This document shows, piece after piece, positions 21,307 through 32,602 of a DNA stretch of 64,000 nucleotides. The stretch is taken from the NCBI GenBank assembly GCA_002778195.1, contig PCDI01000001.1, positions 5,405,338 through 5,469,337 on the forward strand, written 5' to 3'. This stretch comes from Raffaelea ambrosiae. Lineage: Eukaryota > Ascomycota > Sordariomycetes > Ophiostomatales > Ophiostomataceae. The stretch's first letter is position 1. Each line of letters opens with the position of its first letter. The position numbers and the translations under genes are program-made. The notes beneath the pieces were generated by a model. That model ran no database searches, was not told where the DNA came from, and saw nothing but the letters and a program-made list of their open reading frames with translations.

Positions 21307-22940
21307 GAGAAGAAAAGACAAGGAGGGGGGAGATTCTCGTCTTATGTGTTGAGGGAGGCTGGTTGTCGGTGCGTATTGGTGGATAATTGTGACTGCACTG
21401 ACAGTGGCATAGAGCACCATGTAGGCCATTCAACAGAGGGGGGGACGAGAGAGACTATACACAAAATGGCCTGAAAGCCGACCCACACTCCAACACTTGG
21501 TAGAGAACGGTTGTGAGTGAGGGTGGGTGTATCGTTGAGGAGCAAAGAAAATTAGATGTTGCGAGACGAGGGTAGGATGTATGTCATGAATTTGGCTCAG
21601 GACACCCGCGTCTTGCAAATCGAGTAAGACCGTTCGCAGGCAACGTATGCGCGAGCTGTCCAGCTTGTTCGTGACTTCCGGCGCAAAGATTGCGACGGGC
21701 GTTGCTGAAGACGGAGGCGGCGGTTGTGCTCGGCCACGGCCCTGCGCGTCAGCTGGAGCTCAGAGAGAGTTCCCCCTCTTTCTCTTTTGCACTGTCGTGC
21801 TGCGCCGTAAATCCGGGGCGCTGAGGGCCTACCATATGTCACTGACGGAATCGGACAAGAATGGATCTGGCAGGGCGTGTCTTTTGGTTGCAGGCGGCGA
21901 ACCATTTTTGTGTCGCCAAAAAAAAAAAAAAATACTTGACTTTTCAAAAGAGCCACGAAAAAGGAAGGAAGGACAAGCACACGGAGAGCACCTGCCTCGT
22001 GCCCTCACTTTCACGAATAGTTTTTGTCCAAGGCAGGTGCACCCGGCGCAAGGTCGAACGGAGCATTCAGTAATCTTCTGCGACATGTTCCCGGTTGCTG
22101 GTGTTGTCCTGAATACTACCCTACTTGCAATGTCCCAACCGAATGAGCGTACGGAGTACGGAGAACAAAAAAAGCAAAGGAAATGTGACGATCAGTCGGA
22201 TGGATGCTCGTGAAATGAGACAGGTCCTCTGGTTTTTGGCGAAGACCGTGACCTTCAGCAAGATATCACGGTAGACCTTCCCAGTATGGATACCGAGGTC
22301 ACCGCCTCTGCTGTTTCTAGCTTCCCCATTCTGCTGTCAAATCCCTGTTTGCTATCAAGCGGTATCCGTTGACTGCCCGGGCAGCCGTCCAAAAGATGCT
22401 TGCCCTCCCAGAGAGCGAAGGCGCTCAGTACGGAATCCTATCATCGCAGATACGCTTTACTCAGGGGAACAAGTCCGATTTTATCAACCGCTAGATTCTA
22501 CAGCAGCTACGTATGTCACCAGCTGTCTACCGTGTTCCCTGGAGTCCTGCGTATCGTGAATCTCGACCATTACAAGATGTACTATACCTTTAGGCACGCG
22601 ACGGCACTAAATTACCATTCTTCTCGGCATCGCCTGCTCTGATCCTAACGGAGTCTGACGCCAGCATTAGGTTATTCCTATTTAGCCAGACTACAACAGA
22701 GAGCGAACAACGGGAATATATCAGCGTATTTCACGCCGACGTTCGCCCGTATATACATGCTAGCATGACCACATACAGATGCAACGAGCAAATAAGCCAG
22801 AGCACGAGATACATGAATGATGAAAAGAAAAGTATTATTCTCGTAAAAGCTACAAATTTCATCATAGCTGAAAATGAGAGAGAAGAAAAAAAAAGAAAAA
22901 GAGGATGCTAGGCGAAAGGAGGGCGAAATAAAAAGGGTCA
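21307..22940. other. Stretch without a supported gene
   Basis: A long open frame at 21647-22213 (+) and its shadows on the minus strand are low-complexity at the ends (a run of A at 21919-21933) and show no domain or introns. It may include the decayed 3' part of the NLR-like gene but I cannot recognise repeats. Confidence 0.4.
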
Positions 22941-23436
22941 TTAAAGGTTGTCCCTGGTCCGATCCAACGTCTCCACGAACAGCTCGATAGGGAGAGTCTC
23001 GTCACTGCTGCACAGGTTGAGGGCCAGTAGGCCGGAGAGGAACGCGCGGGTTTCGGCAATCAGACCTCTCAGATCGTAATATTCGGCCAGGGTGATAAGG
23101 CGATTCAAAGTCTGGTTGTCGGATCGGTTGCCGTCGGCTAGGAACTTGAGGACTTCGGTAATCGCATTGCGCAGTTTGGTTTCGTTGGGCCCTTCGGCAG
23201 GAATCATACGGAGCTCAACCTGTGCGTGGTTTGTGGTTAGAGCGTCATGTGAGGTGGATGTTGAGGCGAGAGTGAGGCAGAACTAAGCACGAGGAACGAC
23301 TTACAATTTCGACTACCTCTGACTTGCAGTATGGACACGGAGGTGGTGGCGACGTAGGACCGACGTTTAGGGACCACTTGTTGCGGCAGCTATAGCAAAA
23401 AGCCTTATCGTAGCATTCTCGGGCGGCCTCGGCCAT
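22941..23436 (-). CDS. Small zinc-ribbon protein
   Basis: I read complement(join(22941..23219,23305..23436)), 136 residues. The 85-base phase-0 intron has a GTAAGT donor and CACAG acceptor. The N-terminus MAEAARECYDKAFCYSCRNKW...CPYCKSEVVEI holds two CxxC pairs about 21 residues apart, like the zinc ribbon at the N-terminus of RNF115/126-type proteins. In those proteins a RING finger follows; here a helical segment (EVLKFLADGN...LITLAEYYDLRGLI) follows instead and no RING is present. The ATG at 23436 is chosen because it starts the ribbon; the frame is open to a stop at about 23511. Function not known. Confidence 0.6.
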
Positions 23437-24028
23437 GGCCGCGGTTTGTGCTGTGACAGCTGTTGGTGCGGCCTTGAGACTGTATGCCCTACTCAACGCC
23501 AGGTAGTCTCAGGCTGCCGTATCTTGTCCTGGCCGGCTGCTCCCGTTGCAGGAGAGCCAGCAAAAGCTGGGAGATGGCGACGATGCTCGGAATTATGTGC
23601 CGCGCGTTCGCTGCGGGAAAGCAAAGGGGAGCGGTAGGGTGCTCTGAGGATAGGTGTAAGCCGGGTCGTAAACTGATTATGCAAGAGAATTGTTAGTAGG
23701 TCGGTAGGGTGGTCGTCGTCGCTATATATATATATATATCGGAGAATGGCCTTGGGAAGTTGTCGGGTTCCACGCCAAGGGTTGGGTCGAAGCGCCGGGA
23801 AGCAGAAGGAGGAGAGGAAAGCGGGCCACAGCGGACCCACTTACCCAAGTGTTCAGCAAACGACCGGCAATCGCAAGAATAGCAAATCGCTAATTAAGTC
23901 GATCACTCGAGGGGAGAGTGAGGAAGGGATGGGTGTGAGATAAATATGAATGCGAGAAAGGAAGAGGAAAAGCGGATCGAAAAGAGAGAGGGGCGCTGTA
24001 GGTTGCACACCGGTGAGCCTGGTTGGGC
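23437..24028. other. Intergenic with an (AT)n microsatellite
   Basis: Contains a TA dinucleotide run at about 23723-23739. No gene supported. Confidence 0.5.
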
Positions 24029-24439
24029 ATGAACCATACGACGACGGGCGGAGAAGAGGTCCGCAAAGCAACGCCGACGGACGGGGAACAGGACCGCACA
24101 GGCTGGAAAGGATATATCAGAGCCGCCCCAAGGAGAACAACCGTCACTGGCAGTGCAGCCGAGAAATTTGCTTTTCAACAGCTTCTTCGTGTCTTTCTGC
24201 CCCCGGAGAAGATTGGCCTTGTGCACATGACCGACGAGGATGTGTCAATCGTTGCACGGTATACCTGGGCAATCTCAGTCCCGCTTCCACAAAGGGAAGA
24301 CACTCTCAATGCATTGAAAATATCCTCCCTACGAGACGAATGCTTAGGCAGAATGGTTACCGTCCACGATGCCAAAACGGTGGAAGGAGCTCTTGTACGT
24401 TCGGCACACCGGTTACTGACTGCAATCCGCAACAGCTAA
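24029..24439 (+). CDS. Possible small protein, unknown
   Basis: 136 codons from ATG 24029, no intron seen. The middle reads like a soluble alpha/beta protein (FAFQQLLRVFLPPEKIGLVHM, then SIVARYTWAISVPLPQ). No family recognised and the two overlapping frames are also open, so this is only a candidate. Confidence 0.3.
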   Translation: MNHTTTGGEEVRKATPTDGEQDRTGWKGYIRAAPRRTTVTGSAAEKFAFQQLLRVFLPPEKIGLVHMTDEDVSIVARYTWAISVPLPQREDTLNALKISSLRDECLGRMVTVHDAKTVEGALVRSAHRLLTAIRNS

Positions 24440-25329
24440 CATACTAGGACCGACTACTGGGGCTTCTGGCGGGCCTGGGAGTGGCGGGCGCGAAAGTCGG
24501 TGCGTTGGAAGATTTAGCTTCTATCGAAATTGGAGAAGATAAAAAATAATAGAGAAAGCGTAATTAGGCCCAAGACCAGTACCGAAACAGGAATAGAAAA
24601 TGCATCACTTTCTTATCCCGGCCACCTGCCCAGAAACCCAGATTCGCGACCACGTATCTCTGGTGCGACTGAAATGTGCTGTTTTGTTGCACTGTACGGG
24701 ACGAAACGAAAGAGGCAGGGGGTACGGTGCGGGGAATTGCACCCTGGCCCGACTGGTGGACAAGAAAGACTTGGCTGTGAGCGTTGATTAATGAATTTGG
24801 GCTTTTTTATATGTCGACAACGTTGTTATCACATAACTTAAGTGTTTTCTTTTTTCTTTTTTCTTTTTCAACCACCGTACTCTTCCTTGCCGTGATCTTT
24901 TTTTTATCTATTTACAAAATATTTGCTCTCCGTCCAGATCCTGTCGAATTATTCCTTTCTTCCGGCCTGATTGCGGCCCCTGCACAACATATCGTATGCT
25001 GAGCTCTGTGAAGTGTGGTTTTCTTTCAAGGGAGACGACGAGGCTTTTATTGCCATGTGTATCACCGGCGACTTAAATACCCTGCGAGGTTGTTTCTGCG
25101 GTACCGGCAAGGATAGGTCTAGTGACGGACATTATCAACATTCCTTGCCAAAAGGTGACTCGCCGTTCTTCCCCTTGCGTTTAATGGATCGAACGATGAG
25201 GCCGACGTCGTGGTTTGTAAATGGGCCCGCGCAATTTGTTAGCGGTGGTGTTGCTGGCTTTATTAACGACAACCGAACGTGAGAAGATGACGGTTGAGAC
25301 TGGTAGCTTTACTTCAAGGTACACTGCGT
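24440..25329. other. Intergenic, T-rich in the middle
   Basis: Short open frames only; a pyrimidine-rich tract at 24840-24915. No gene, RNA or repeat that I can support. Confidence 0.45.
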
Positions 25330-26085
25330 CTATAGCTTTCTCTTCTTTCTTGCCGCTCGGCTAGGAGGTTCTGCTAGGGCCTCTAGGGCCTGGAGCAGAT
25401 CCCGGGCTTCTGCCAGCTCCTTTTGAAGGGCCATATTTTGGTCCACCAATTGCAGATGTTCGCCTTTCTGGCTTACTGAAGCGGCTTTGAGCTGCTCTAC
25501 ATGACCCCTGAGCCGTTCGATCTCTCTATTTTTGTGATCAATAGTCTCCGCAAGGGACTCTGCGCCGTCCTTGCAAATCGCACGGTCGCTTTCCAGCCGT
25601 TCGATGGTCGCATTGGCGGTTTGAGAGTGTTGCTCCCACGAATCCTTGCAGCGCGAAAGCTCTTCCCTTGTACGTCGGATAAGCTCGTCTGCCTTTGCCA
25701 AACATATTGTGCGCGCGTCCAGTGCGTTTTTAAGCTGCGTAAGCTTCCTCTGCCCATCCGTGTACTTGTCGTACAGGTCTCTTCCGTATGTCCACTGTTC
25801 TTGGACTTTCCCCTCCAGCGCGGCATTCCACGACTGCACCTTACAGTAGTTGGCCGAGAGGCTGTTTACGCAGTCCATGAACTCTCGGAACGATTCTGCG
25901 CGGGTTTGCTGCGAGGATGGTCCCGTCAGGCAATCTTCTTCGATGTGCACCTGGCTTGAATTAGCGTCACCGATCTGCTTTAGGAAGTATTAGGGGTCCG
26001 TTACCTGTGCTGTGGTCCTGACGGGCGTAGCCGGCGACGAAAGCGGTGCGGTCTCCATCGTTCCTCTCTGGCGGGGAGTGGTCAT
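25330..26085 (-). CDS. Coiled-coil protein, unknown role
   Basis: I read complement(join(25330..25950,26005..26085)), 233 residues, with a 54-base phase-0 intron (GTAACG donor, GACGCTAATTC branch, GCCAG acceptor). Exon 1 is a 27-residue Thr/Pro-rich start. From about residue 65 to 220 the chain is a nearly continuous heptad coiled coil (ERLESDRAICKDGAESLAET, then EIERLRGHVEQLKA). It ends in a basic tail, SRAARKKRKL, that fits a nuclear localisation signal. Structural or scaffold role inferred; no family named. A second long coiled-coil gene lies at 39598-41215 but the two are not obviously related. Confidence 0.65.
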
Positions 26086-27139
26086 CGGCGGAGAAATCGC
26101 TTGTGTCTGGCGTATTGCTTGTCGTATCAGCTGTGTTTGGTGGTTTCTAGCCGAATCGATTATCAATGTTATATGTATACAGCACGGCACGGGATAGTGT
26201 TAAGTGTTTCTCCGTCTACGGACCTCGTGCGAATCGAGCTCTTCAACCTACCACGCGCCGTGCCACTTTAGGGCGTAAGGGGGCGACGATCATCCCACCA
26301 TTCCAACCTTCTCGTAACAAAAGGAGGCCAAAGATGACAAAAGGAGGCCAAAAATTGGCTCCCTCCAGTCGTTCCCTCTTTCGGCAGCTGTCCCAAATCT
26401 AGGCCGCGTTCTTTGAATGCTGTCCAGCTGCAAGTGTGTCGCAGCCCCCCTGTGTCACTTCCTTCATCAGACGTAGTTGCCGACGCACGCAATCTAGCCG
26501 ACGCTCACAAAAATACAGCACTACACACTGACGACGACGACCCAGGCTGCTTTGCCGCCGTCGAAATAGGTGTCGCTCGGCGTCTCTTGCACGGGCACGG
26601 CGGCCATTAAGCAGGAAATACTTGGCGAGTGCAGAGGAGGATACTCAACAACTCGTCCTTGATTAAGATAACCCTCGATGCCCAGGAGTCTAAGAGGCTA
26701 AGTAAAATTGCTAGCCCAAGAAGTGATCGATTTTCTTGTGTTCCTTGATAATAAATTTTAACTGTCTTATAACTATGAAAAATCAACATAAGAAGCACCG
26801 GAACATATCCTGCAAAGCCATATTGGCCCTCACCCGAATAACGAACGGAATAGTGGGGCAGGATGTGAAAATAAGGTTTTAGTGGGGCTTCCCGCGCCTT
26901 GGCATTTCGTGAATCGTGAATCGGAAATCCCGCGTATCCTTCGCGCCGCTAACGTCAGTCTGTCAGCCAGGATCCATTTTTCATCCCTTGTGGCTTGCGC
27001 GCCTTCCAAACAGGCCCGTTTTTAGTTCTTACGGCTAAGCCCTGGCCCATAACCCGGAGCAGAGCCTGACTTCCTGCCATACCGCAGCCCTAGCCCGTTA
27101 CCAAGGATCATCATCGAGGTCTACAGTACTCCGCAGCAT
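26086..27139. other. Intergenic, no gene supported
   Basis: Includes an imperfect direct repeat of ACAAAAGGAGGCCAAA at about 26318-26352. Nothing else recognisable. Confidence 0.45.
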
Positions 27140-27544
27140 ATGCGTTATCCCAGTCCACCACCAAGTTTCTCCTTCGCTCGAAGTCTTTATAATTTTCGAA
27201 CAGGACCGCCGTTGCCATCCTGGGATTGTATTGCGCGCGTTAGAGACGGTCCATTTCAGGAATTGGACGACCATCCGCGAAGACCACATTCGGATGTCAA
27301 TCCCTATGACGTAGACGGGGACAAGAACGGGGCCAGGGGTCCCACAACAGGGACCCTGGACGGATGTCACCCTACACCCGCTATTTTGGTCTCTCCTGCA
27401 CGCTCGTTCCGTTGGGGATGGCGTAGGACTATCGGACGAGAGCCAGATCTGGGCTTTTTTGTTTCGTGGCTTTTGCGACAAATGGATCTACCTGAAGCGG
27501 CGGATGAAGCAACTTCCACATCTTCCTTCGGCGCCACAGGCTAA
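27140..27544 (+). CDS. Doubtful single-exon open frame
   Basis: 134 codons from ATG 27140; Pro/Arg/Gly-rich, no domain. The opposite strand is open over the same interval, so coding direction cannot be settled. Kept only as a candidate. Confidence 0.2.
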   Translation: MRYPSPPPSFSFARSLYNFRTGPPLPSWDCIARVRDGPFQELDDHPRRPHSDVNPYDVDGDKNGARGPTTGTLDGCHPTPAILVSPARSFRWGWRRTIGREPDLGFFVSWLLRQMDLPEAADEATSTSSFGATG

Positions 27545-28564
27545 CGTTACCACAACAAACTAGAAGACGCGAAAAGAAAGAAAAAATTAGACCGGCCACA
27601 CCATAAAAGGCCAAACCACGCGGTGGATTTTCGATGTGATTTTGATTTGCTCTTTTTCCTTTTGTCTTCTTAAAGGATTTGGGTTTTAAAGCATTTTTGT
27701 TGGACTAACTTGTGACGGGTTTTATTATTGTTACTCGTTGTATGGTATCCGGTCTGGGAGGGTAATATCGAGGTACTTTTTTGGCCTCCTTAGAAGTGCC
27801 TTGGTATATTTTATTTGTAAAACGATGAAGCGCGCGAATGTAAAAGAATGACAAAGGAGCGGTAAACGAACCTTTGCGGTGGTACTGTTACTGCTGCTGG
27901 TGCTGGTGCTGGTATTAAAAATGGAGAAAGGAGTCGGCCAAGAAGTGTAAGGCAACACACGACTAATAAGAAATTTAATAAGATAGCCGATAAGATAACC
28001 GATAACACAGTGACGAACACAGTAAAGAAACAAATCAACGAGTAACGAATCAAATAAAGTACAAGAAGAGAGCAGCGTTTTCAATTCCGACTTGAATAGG
28101 CTCGTCTCTCTACGTCATTTACTGGGAGCACATCTAAGACGACATGGCGATGTTCACTAAACTCATGTTCACCAAACTCACCATGCCAAGGGGTCGGCAG
28201 TTGGTCGCGTTATGACTAATAAGTCACGTGCGCTTCGAACCGTGACAAAACGTAGCGCCTTGTGCCACGCCACGCCCCTTTTTTGTTCACTCAACTTTGT
28301 TTAGTGTGCACCGGCGTGCAACTCTTCACGCTGCTGTACCAACGCCTGGCAGTGACGATAACTAGGCATGCAGCCCTTTATTCTCTGCTCTTCTTGACCC
28401 CAATGCATTCTTCTTACAAAATAAGTTCTTCTTCGGTTGTAAGAAAAGCTTACCATCGTGCTCGTTTGTGGTAAAGCCCCCAGACAACGTTTTGCTGGAG
28501 TATGTATTTTCATTTTTCCTTCTTTAAATTTGACGACAAGAGCATGCTTTGTTTATAAAAATAA
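27545..28564. other. AT-rich intergenic stretch
   Basis: Simple-sequence segments (CTGCTGCTGGTGCTGGTGCTGG near 27890, TTCACTAAACTCATG duplicated near 28150) but no gene. Confidence 0.45.
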
Positions 28565-29640
28565 TTACACGGGAGACCATTTCACACTCGGCTTAGTCAA
28601 ATCCGCCAGTCTGACCTCATTCCCAGTTCTCTTCATCCAGTAGCCCTCTTTCCTTACTCCCCGCCGTGTCCGCCCTCGAGCGCCTTTTCCTTTTCTGCCT
28701 CGTTTTCTACGCTTTCTTTCGCCTCTCTCGTTACGCTGCTTTTCCTTGAAACTCTCCACGAGAGCCGAATCTATATCGTCTTCAAGCTCCCACGTGCAAT
28801 GCTCAACACAATAGCCCTGCCAATGCACCTGGTACCGGCGCCCGTGCTTGTCCAGCAATGCCTTTACCGTGTACTGGTTGTCCTCGGCATCAACAGGGCC
28901 TGGACGGCCGTCCCGTTCAGCGCGACATCCCGCACAGTCGTCGTCGCCATCGCCCACAGGGCGGCTCGGGTCGACAGCCTTCGTGGCCGGATGCTCGGAC
29001 TGAAACTCCTCGCGTGTTGTGACCACCTGGACAGGGATTTGTTCCTTCTTTTCCGCTTCAAAGGCTGCATGAAAAAGCCCACCTCTACCCAAGGCCTGCT
29101 TGAAAGCAGTCACGGCGCCGCCAGCAGCTGTTACTGATCCGTCAGATTCGTCGGTACGAAACTGTTGATACCGAGTCGGGCTGTTCTCGACAGTGGGACT
29201 TTCGCTCATGTCTCCTCGACCACCGCCGCCAGCGACGGGGAGTGGTGATCGAGCGGTAGAGCGGCGTGTTCGGCCGTCGTCCGGTGGCACTTGGGGCCCC
29301 TGGTAAGTAACGGGGGAGCCAGACGCTTGGAAGCAGCCTTCGCTGCTGCTGGTCGTTGCGCGACCAGACCCGATGGCGCCTCCGGCTGGGATGTGTCAGT
29401 GTATCTTTCCGAAAGGAGAGAGATCAAGAGACCCTTACTCGCAAATTTTGGCCGTGACCTCATTTCGGTCGTATATGGCCCAATGCTCGGCTCTTCATCA
29501 CTGATACAGATTGAATTTTGTAGAGCGGAGCCGGCGGCGGCAGGAGGGAGCGACAGGAGCAGTGCCCTTTTAGCAACAAAACTCGCGTCCTTGTCCTCGA
29601 CTTTGATGTGTTGATCTATGGCTCCTCCAGGAGATTCCAT
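28565..29640 (-). CDS. Chromodomain protein with basic C-terminal tail
   Basis: I read complement(join(28565..29385,29439..29640)), 340 residues, with a 53-base intron (GTAAGG donor, ACACTGACAC branch, CCCAG acceptor). The first 230 residues are disordered; early on there is an IKVED sumoylation-type site (21-25) and a hydrophobic-acidic SICISDEE patch that fits a SUMO-interaction motif. A chromodomain lies at about 247-285: QYTVKALLDKHGRRYQVHW, then QGYCVEHCTWELEDDI, with all three cage aromatics (Tyr, Trp, Tyr) and the TWE element present. A tail of about 45 residues rich in Arg/Lys (ERKRRKRGRKGKGARGRTRR) could bind DNA or act in nuclear import. Role inferred: histone-methyl-lysine reading. 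Confidence 0.7.
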
Positions 29641-30134
29641 TGTTCCGATTCGAGTGGAAAAAGCAAACAAGGCTCAACAAGGTAGAATATAAGAAACAAT
29701 ACGACAAATTGTCCGCATAAGAAATCCGCGAACAGAGGACCTGTGGGGGGGAGGCATCGAGCTATATATATCGTCGGCTCCAGCCTATTCACCGCGCCCG
29801 CTTACTTGCTTACACCGCCTGGCCTGTCCTTTGTTAGAAGGCTTAGAGCAATATAGCCAACCTGTCTGGTGTGCTATCACTTTGCTTCGTTTATTGGTGG
29901 CCTACCGCTTGACACCACGTAAGGGAGCTGGCTGCTGCCTAGACTGTAGTTAATAGCAAGCCCAACATATTGGAGGGGGTAGAGCGGCCAGGTAGCGATG
30001 TAAAAAAGGAACGTCAATGTAATCGAAAACGGTTACTTTTTCCACTAATAAAAGTATAAATATTATGTACGCAACGATTCTGTTATTTTACTACTGTAAA
30101 TGATGGTTTAGGGTTTTTTATTATTTTATTATTT
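29641..30134. other. Intergenic before LINE relic
   Basis: No gene. AT-rich from 30000 on; it probably contains the undetermined left edge of the LINE insertion. Confidence 0.4.
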
Positions 30135-31078
30135 ATTTTATCAACACAGAAACGTGGGCCCGTACGATTTACACGGCAGTACTCCGGAGCACAGCAGCCT
30201 ACGGCACGAGTGTCTTCCTCCCGGAGACGGGCAACCTCCGGCCGACGACCTCTCTCGACACTATCTTCCACGGTTACCTCCGTACCGACCTCGGGGCCTA
30301 CCGGTCTACCCATCTACCTCCTCTACCCCGGTATATCCCCGTTAAACCTCTACTTGCTTTACTGCCGCGCCGTCTTCTTAGCTCGGCCAGACTACTAGGC
30401 GAAAGCCCAAGCGATCCGGGGCGCGGTCTACCGTCCCCGACCGTTTACTAATTATTACCCGCCTCTCCCCGACCCGCTTCTGCCGCCCTGGCCCGAAAGG
30501 ACGGACTGGGCTACTATCACCGGCCGTTGGAAGGCTCTCCGGCAACAAGACGCCGGCAACGGCTACTCTGCGGGATCCCTCGCGGCACGGACGCCATGCT
30601 GGACGTCACAGGCTGTACGGCGCCGCCACCAACACCTCACGAAGGCCGAAAGCAGCCTCCTTACATAAATCCGCACCGGCTACATCGGCCTACGAGCGTA
30701 CCTCCACCGACGAGGCGCCGTCGATTCACCAACGTGCACATGCGGCGCTGGCCCGACCACTCCTCCGGTGGCTCATACGGAGCGGGAGACTCCCGTAGTA
30801 CAGCCTGGCTAGGGAGCTGGAGAGGTTACCGACGCTAACACACTGACACATAATCATTTATTTATTCCCTAGACACCTATCTCCTTTACTTTGTTTATTC
30901 TGCTTCTGTTTTATTTATTTATTAGTGGCCACTTGCGGCTTACTACACCTACCTGTAACTAGACTACACACCCACATAGATCTGTGACAGTTTTTTCCCC
31001 ATGAGGGTTCTGTCTAGCTAGTCGCCAATAGTCAGGAGTGGCTAAGAAAGGCGGATAATATTAATAATAATAATAACA
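30135..31078 (+). mobile_element. 5'-truncated non-LTR retrotransposon (LINE) fragment, copy B
   Basis: A GC-rich block (30150-30840) in AT-rich surroundings encodes, in one frame (about 30639-30812), KAESSLLT, a TAA at 30666-30668, IRTGYIGLRAYLHRRGAVDS and PTCTCGAGP...H. This is the C-terminal end with Cys-rich motif found in Tad-like fungal LINE ORF2 proteins. After a non-coding 3' region comes the shared terminus TGTGACAG...GGCGGATAA and a (TAA)n-type tail to about 31078. Reverse transcriptase and endonuclease regions are absent, so it cannot move by itself. The left boundary is not precise. Confidence 0.7.
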
Positions 31079-31522
31079 AATTAATAAATAAAATAAAATA
31101 AAATCCAGGGGTTTTTAATATTATTATATATTTTACGCTCCTCATTGCCCACAGTTGATTTTCGTGGGCGGCTCTACACAGTTCTATTACATTCAAACAT
31201 ACAGTAAGAAAAGTATTAAATAGCTGGGATAGGTGTATACTTTTATTTTACTCCATCTGTTTACTTATAGCGCAACGCCCGGCCTACGGCGGGGGACAGT
31301 ACCCGTGTTACAAGAAAATTCAGCTATTTTTCGTATTCTTGTCATTGAATAGTACTTGTTTGCGATGTAGCCTTGCTTTTGCGAGACGCTTCCCCGAGTT
31401 TAATACATTTACGGTGTCTGGGTCCAGCCCATTTCGGTACACATGAGAAAATATTCCTTTCGCGCACTTGTCGGCGTTGTCGCGCACTTGTCGGCGTTGA
31501 AACAACCATAACATTAGTCTAC
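31079..31522. other. AT-rich stretch with 18-base tandem repeat
   Basis: GCGCACTTGTCGGCGTTG occurs twice in tandem at about 31463-31500. No gene supported, though a minus-strand frame here could be a 3' exon of the Skp1-like gene. Confidence 0.45.
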
Positions 31523-32602
31523 TCAGCCGCACAGATGCCACGCCCTACCTCCCTCGCTCGGCTTAACAGTCAAACCCAGAAGGCCGCCTAGGTGCATCGG
31601 ATTTCTGACAATCAGATCTGCCTGAACTGGGAACGAATACCTCGTTTCGCGTAAAGTCGTGCTATGACGGTGTCGTGCCAGATCAACGCCATGTACCGAA
31701 CAGTCACCCCTGAAGTAAAGCATGAAAGTTTGGAGGTCGTATTTGTCAACAAATCTTTCCATTTCTTCGGGTTCAAGTTCAATGTTTCCCTCTATGTTCG
31801 GCTCACGTATGGTCAAAACAACTCCGGAATTGTTGAAATGGATTGTTTTTTTTACTTTTCCGTTGTGTCTGTCGACAGCTGGCCCAAATTTTAGTTCGTC
31901 CTTGTTGTACACAGTAGATATCCATGTGAGAAGAAGGTGTATGTCTTGTCGGTTTTCTGCAGCCTTTTGTGGGAAGTCGTGATAAATGCGGCTAATATCC
32001 TGGCCAACCAATATAGCGTTTCCGTAGTCCTTGAACACGTGAGCGATATGGGAAAAATCGGTTTTGTCAAAGTTGAGAGCCTTGGCCCAAACATACGCAT
32101 GTTGGGCACGCTTGAGCAGTGTAGTAGATGTAGGCACAGGCACTGTTCCGGCCCCGACTGCTTGTTGGAGCACGAATAGTTTGAGGCTCTCAGCGACAAT
32201 GAGTTGTATTTCATCCGGGAGCTGGCTGAGAGAGCCCAAAGCATTCTCATTCATCATTGTGGCAGCCTTCCAACAGCTCCATTGAAGTATAAATTCGAGG
32301 TCTAGGAAGTTGGCTGCTACAATAAGATCAAAAAGTCTTTGTTTGTCGATTAGCTGATTGTCCTTTTCCCATTTCGCAAGTTGCGTCTCGTACTGCGCAT
32401 AGTCTCCGCGACCTCGGATGTTGTGTCTCTCGATAATCGCTTTCAGCGTAGCGGAGCTGATGATCTCCAATGGGATGGGTTCTGACAAGTCGCCGGAAAA
32501 GTCGTTGTAGAGAGTTTCGAGGAAAAGAGAGCTCTCCTTGAGACCCAATGGAGCCGTGATATATTTTTTGTCGCTGGTGTAAAACAGAAACGTGTCCGCC
32601 AT
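31523..32602 (-). CDS. Skp1-like (POZ fold) protein
   Basis: 359 residues, single exon from ATG 32602. The first 120 residues follow the Skp1/elongin C order: short strand-rich start, PLEIISSATLKAIIERHN, an acidic linker, then QRLFDLIVAANFLDLEFILQ matching the Skp1 signature LFDLxxAANYLDIKxLL. Skp1 proper (about 160-190 residues) bridges cullin and F-box proteins in SCF ubiquitin ligases. Here a 240-residue extension follows that starts with SLSQLPDEIQLIVAESL, itself like the core of an F-box. The remainder is unfamiliar. The end (after GGLLGLTVKPSEGG) may be mis-read: a GTAGGG donor and GACTAATG branch suggest a further intron. Confidence 0.6.
   Translation of the reverse strand: MADTFLFYTSDKKYITAPLGLKESSLFLETLYNDFSGDLSEPIPLEIISSATLKAIIERHNIRGRGDYAQYETQLAKWEKDNQLIDKQRLFDLIVAANFLDLEFILQWSCWKAATMMNENALGSLSQLPDEIQLIVAESLKLFVLQQAVGAGTVPVPTSTTLLKRAQHAYVWAKALNFDKTDFSHIAHVFKDYGNAILVGQDISRIYHDFPQKAAENRQDIHLLLTWISTVYNKDELKFGPAVDRHNGKVKKTIHFNNSGVVLTIREPNIEGNIELEPEEMERFVDKYDLQTFMLYFRGDCSVHGVDLARHRHSTTLRETRYSFPVQADLIVRNPMHLGGLLGLTVKPSEGGRAWHLCG

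Noticed and set aside
21647..22213. 188-codon open frame on +
   Set aside because: Low-complexity, with a run of A read as Lys, no domain and a second open frame on the other strand; treated as chance.
23723..23739. TA run as a regulatory element
   Set aside because: Ordinary microsatellite, no supporting context.
30083..30130. Telomere-type repeat (TTTAGGG near 30106)
   Set aside because: A single unit only, no tandem array.
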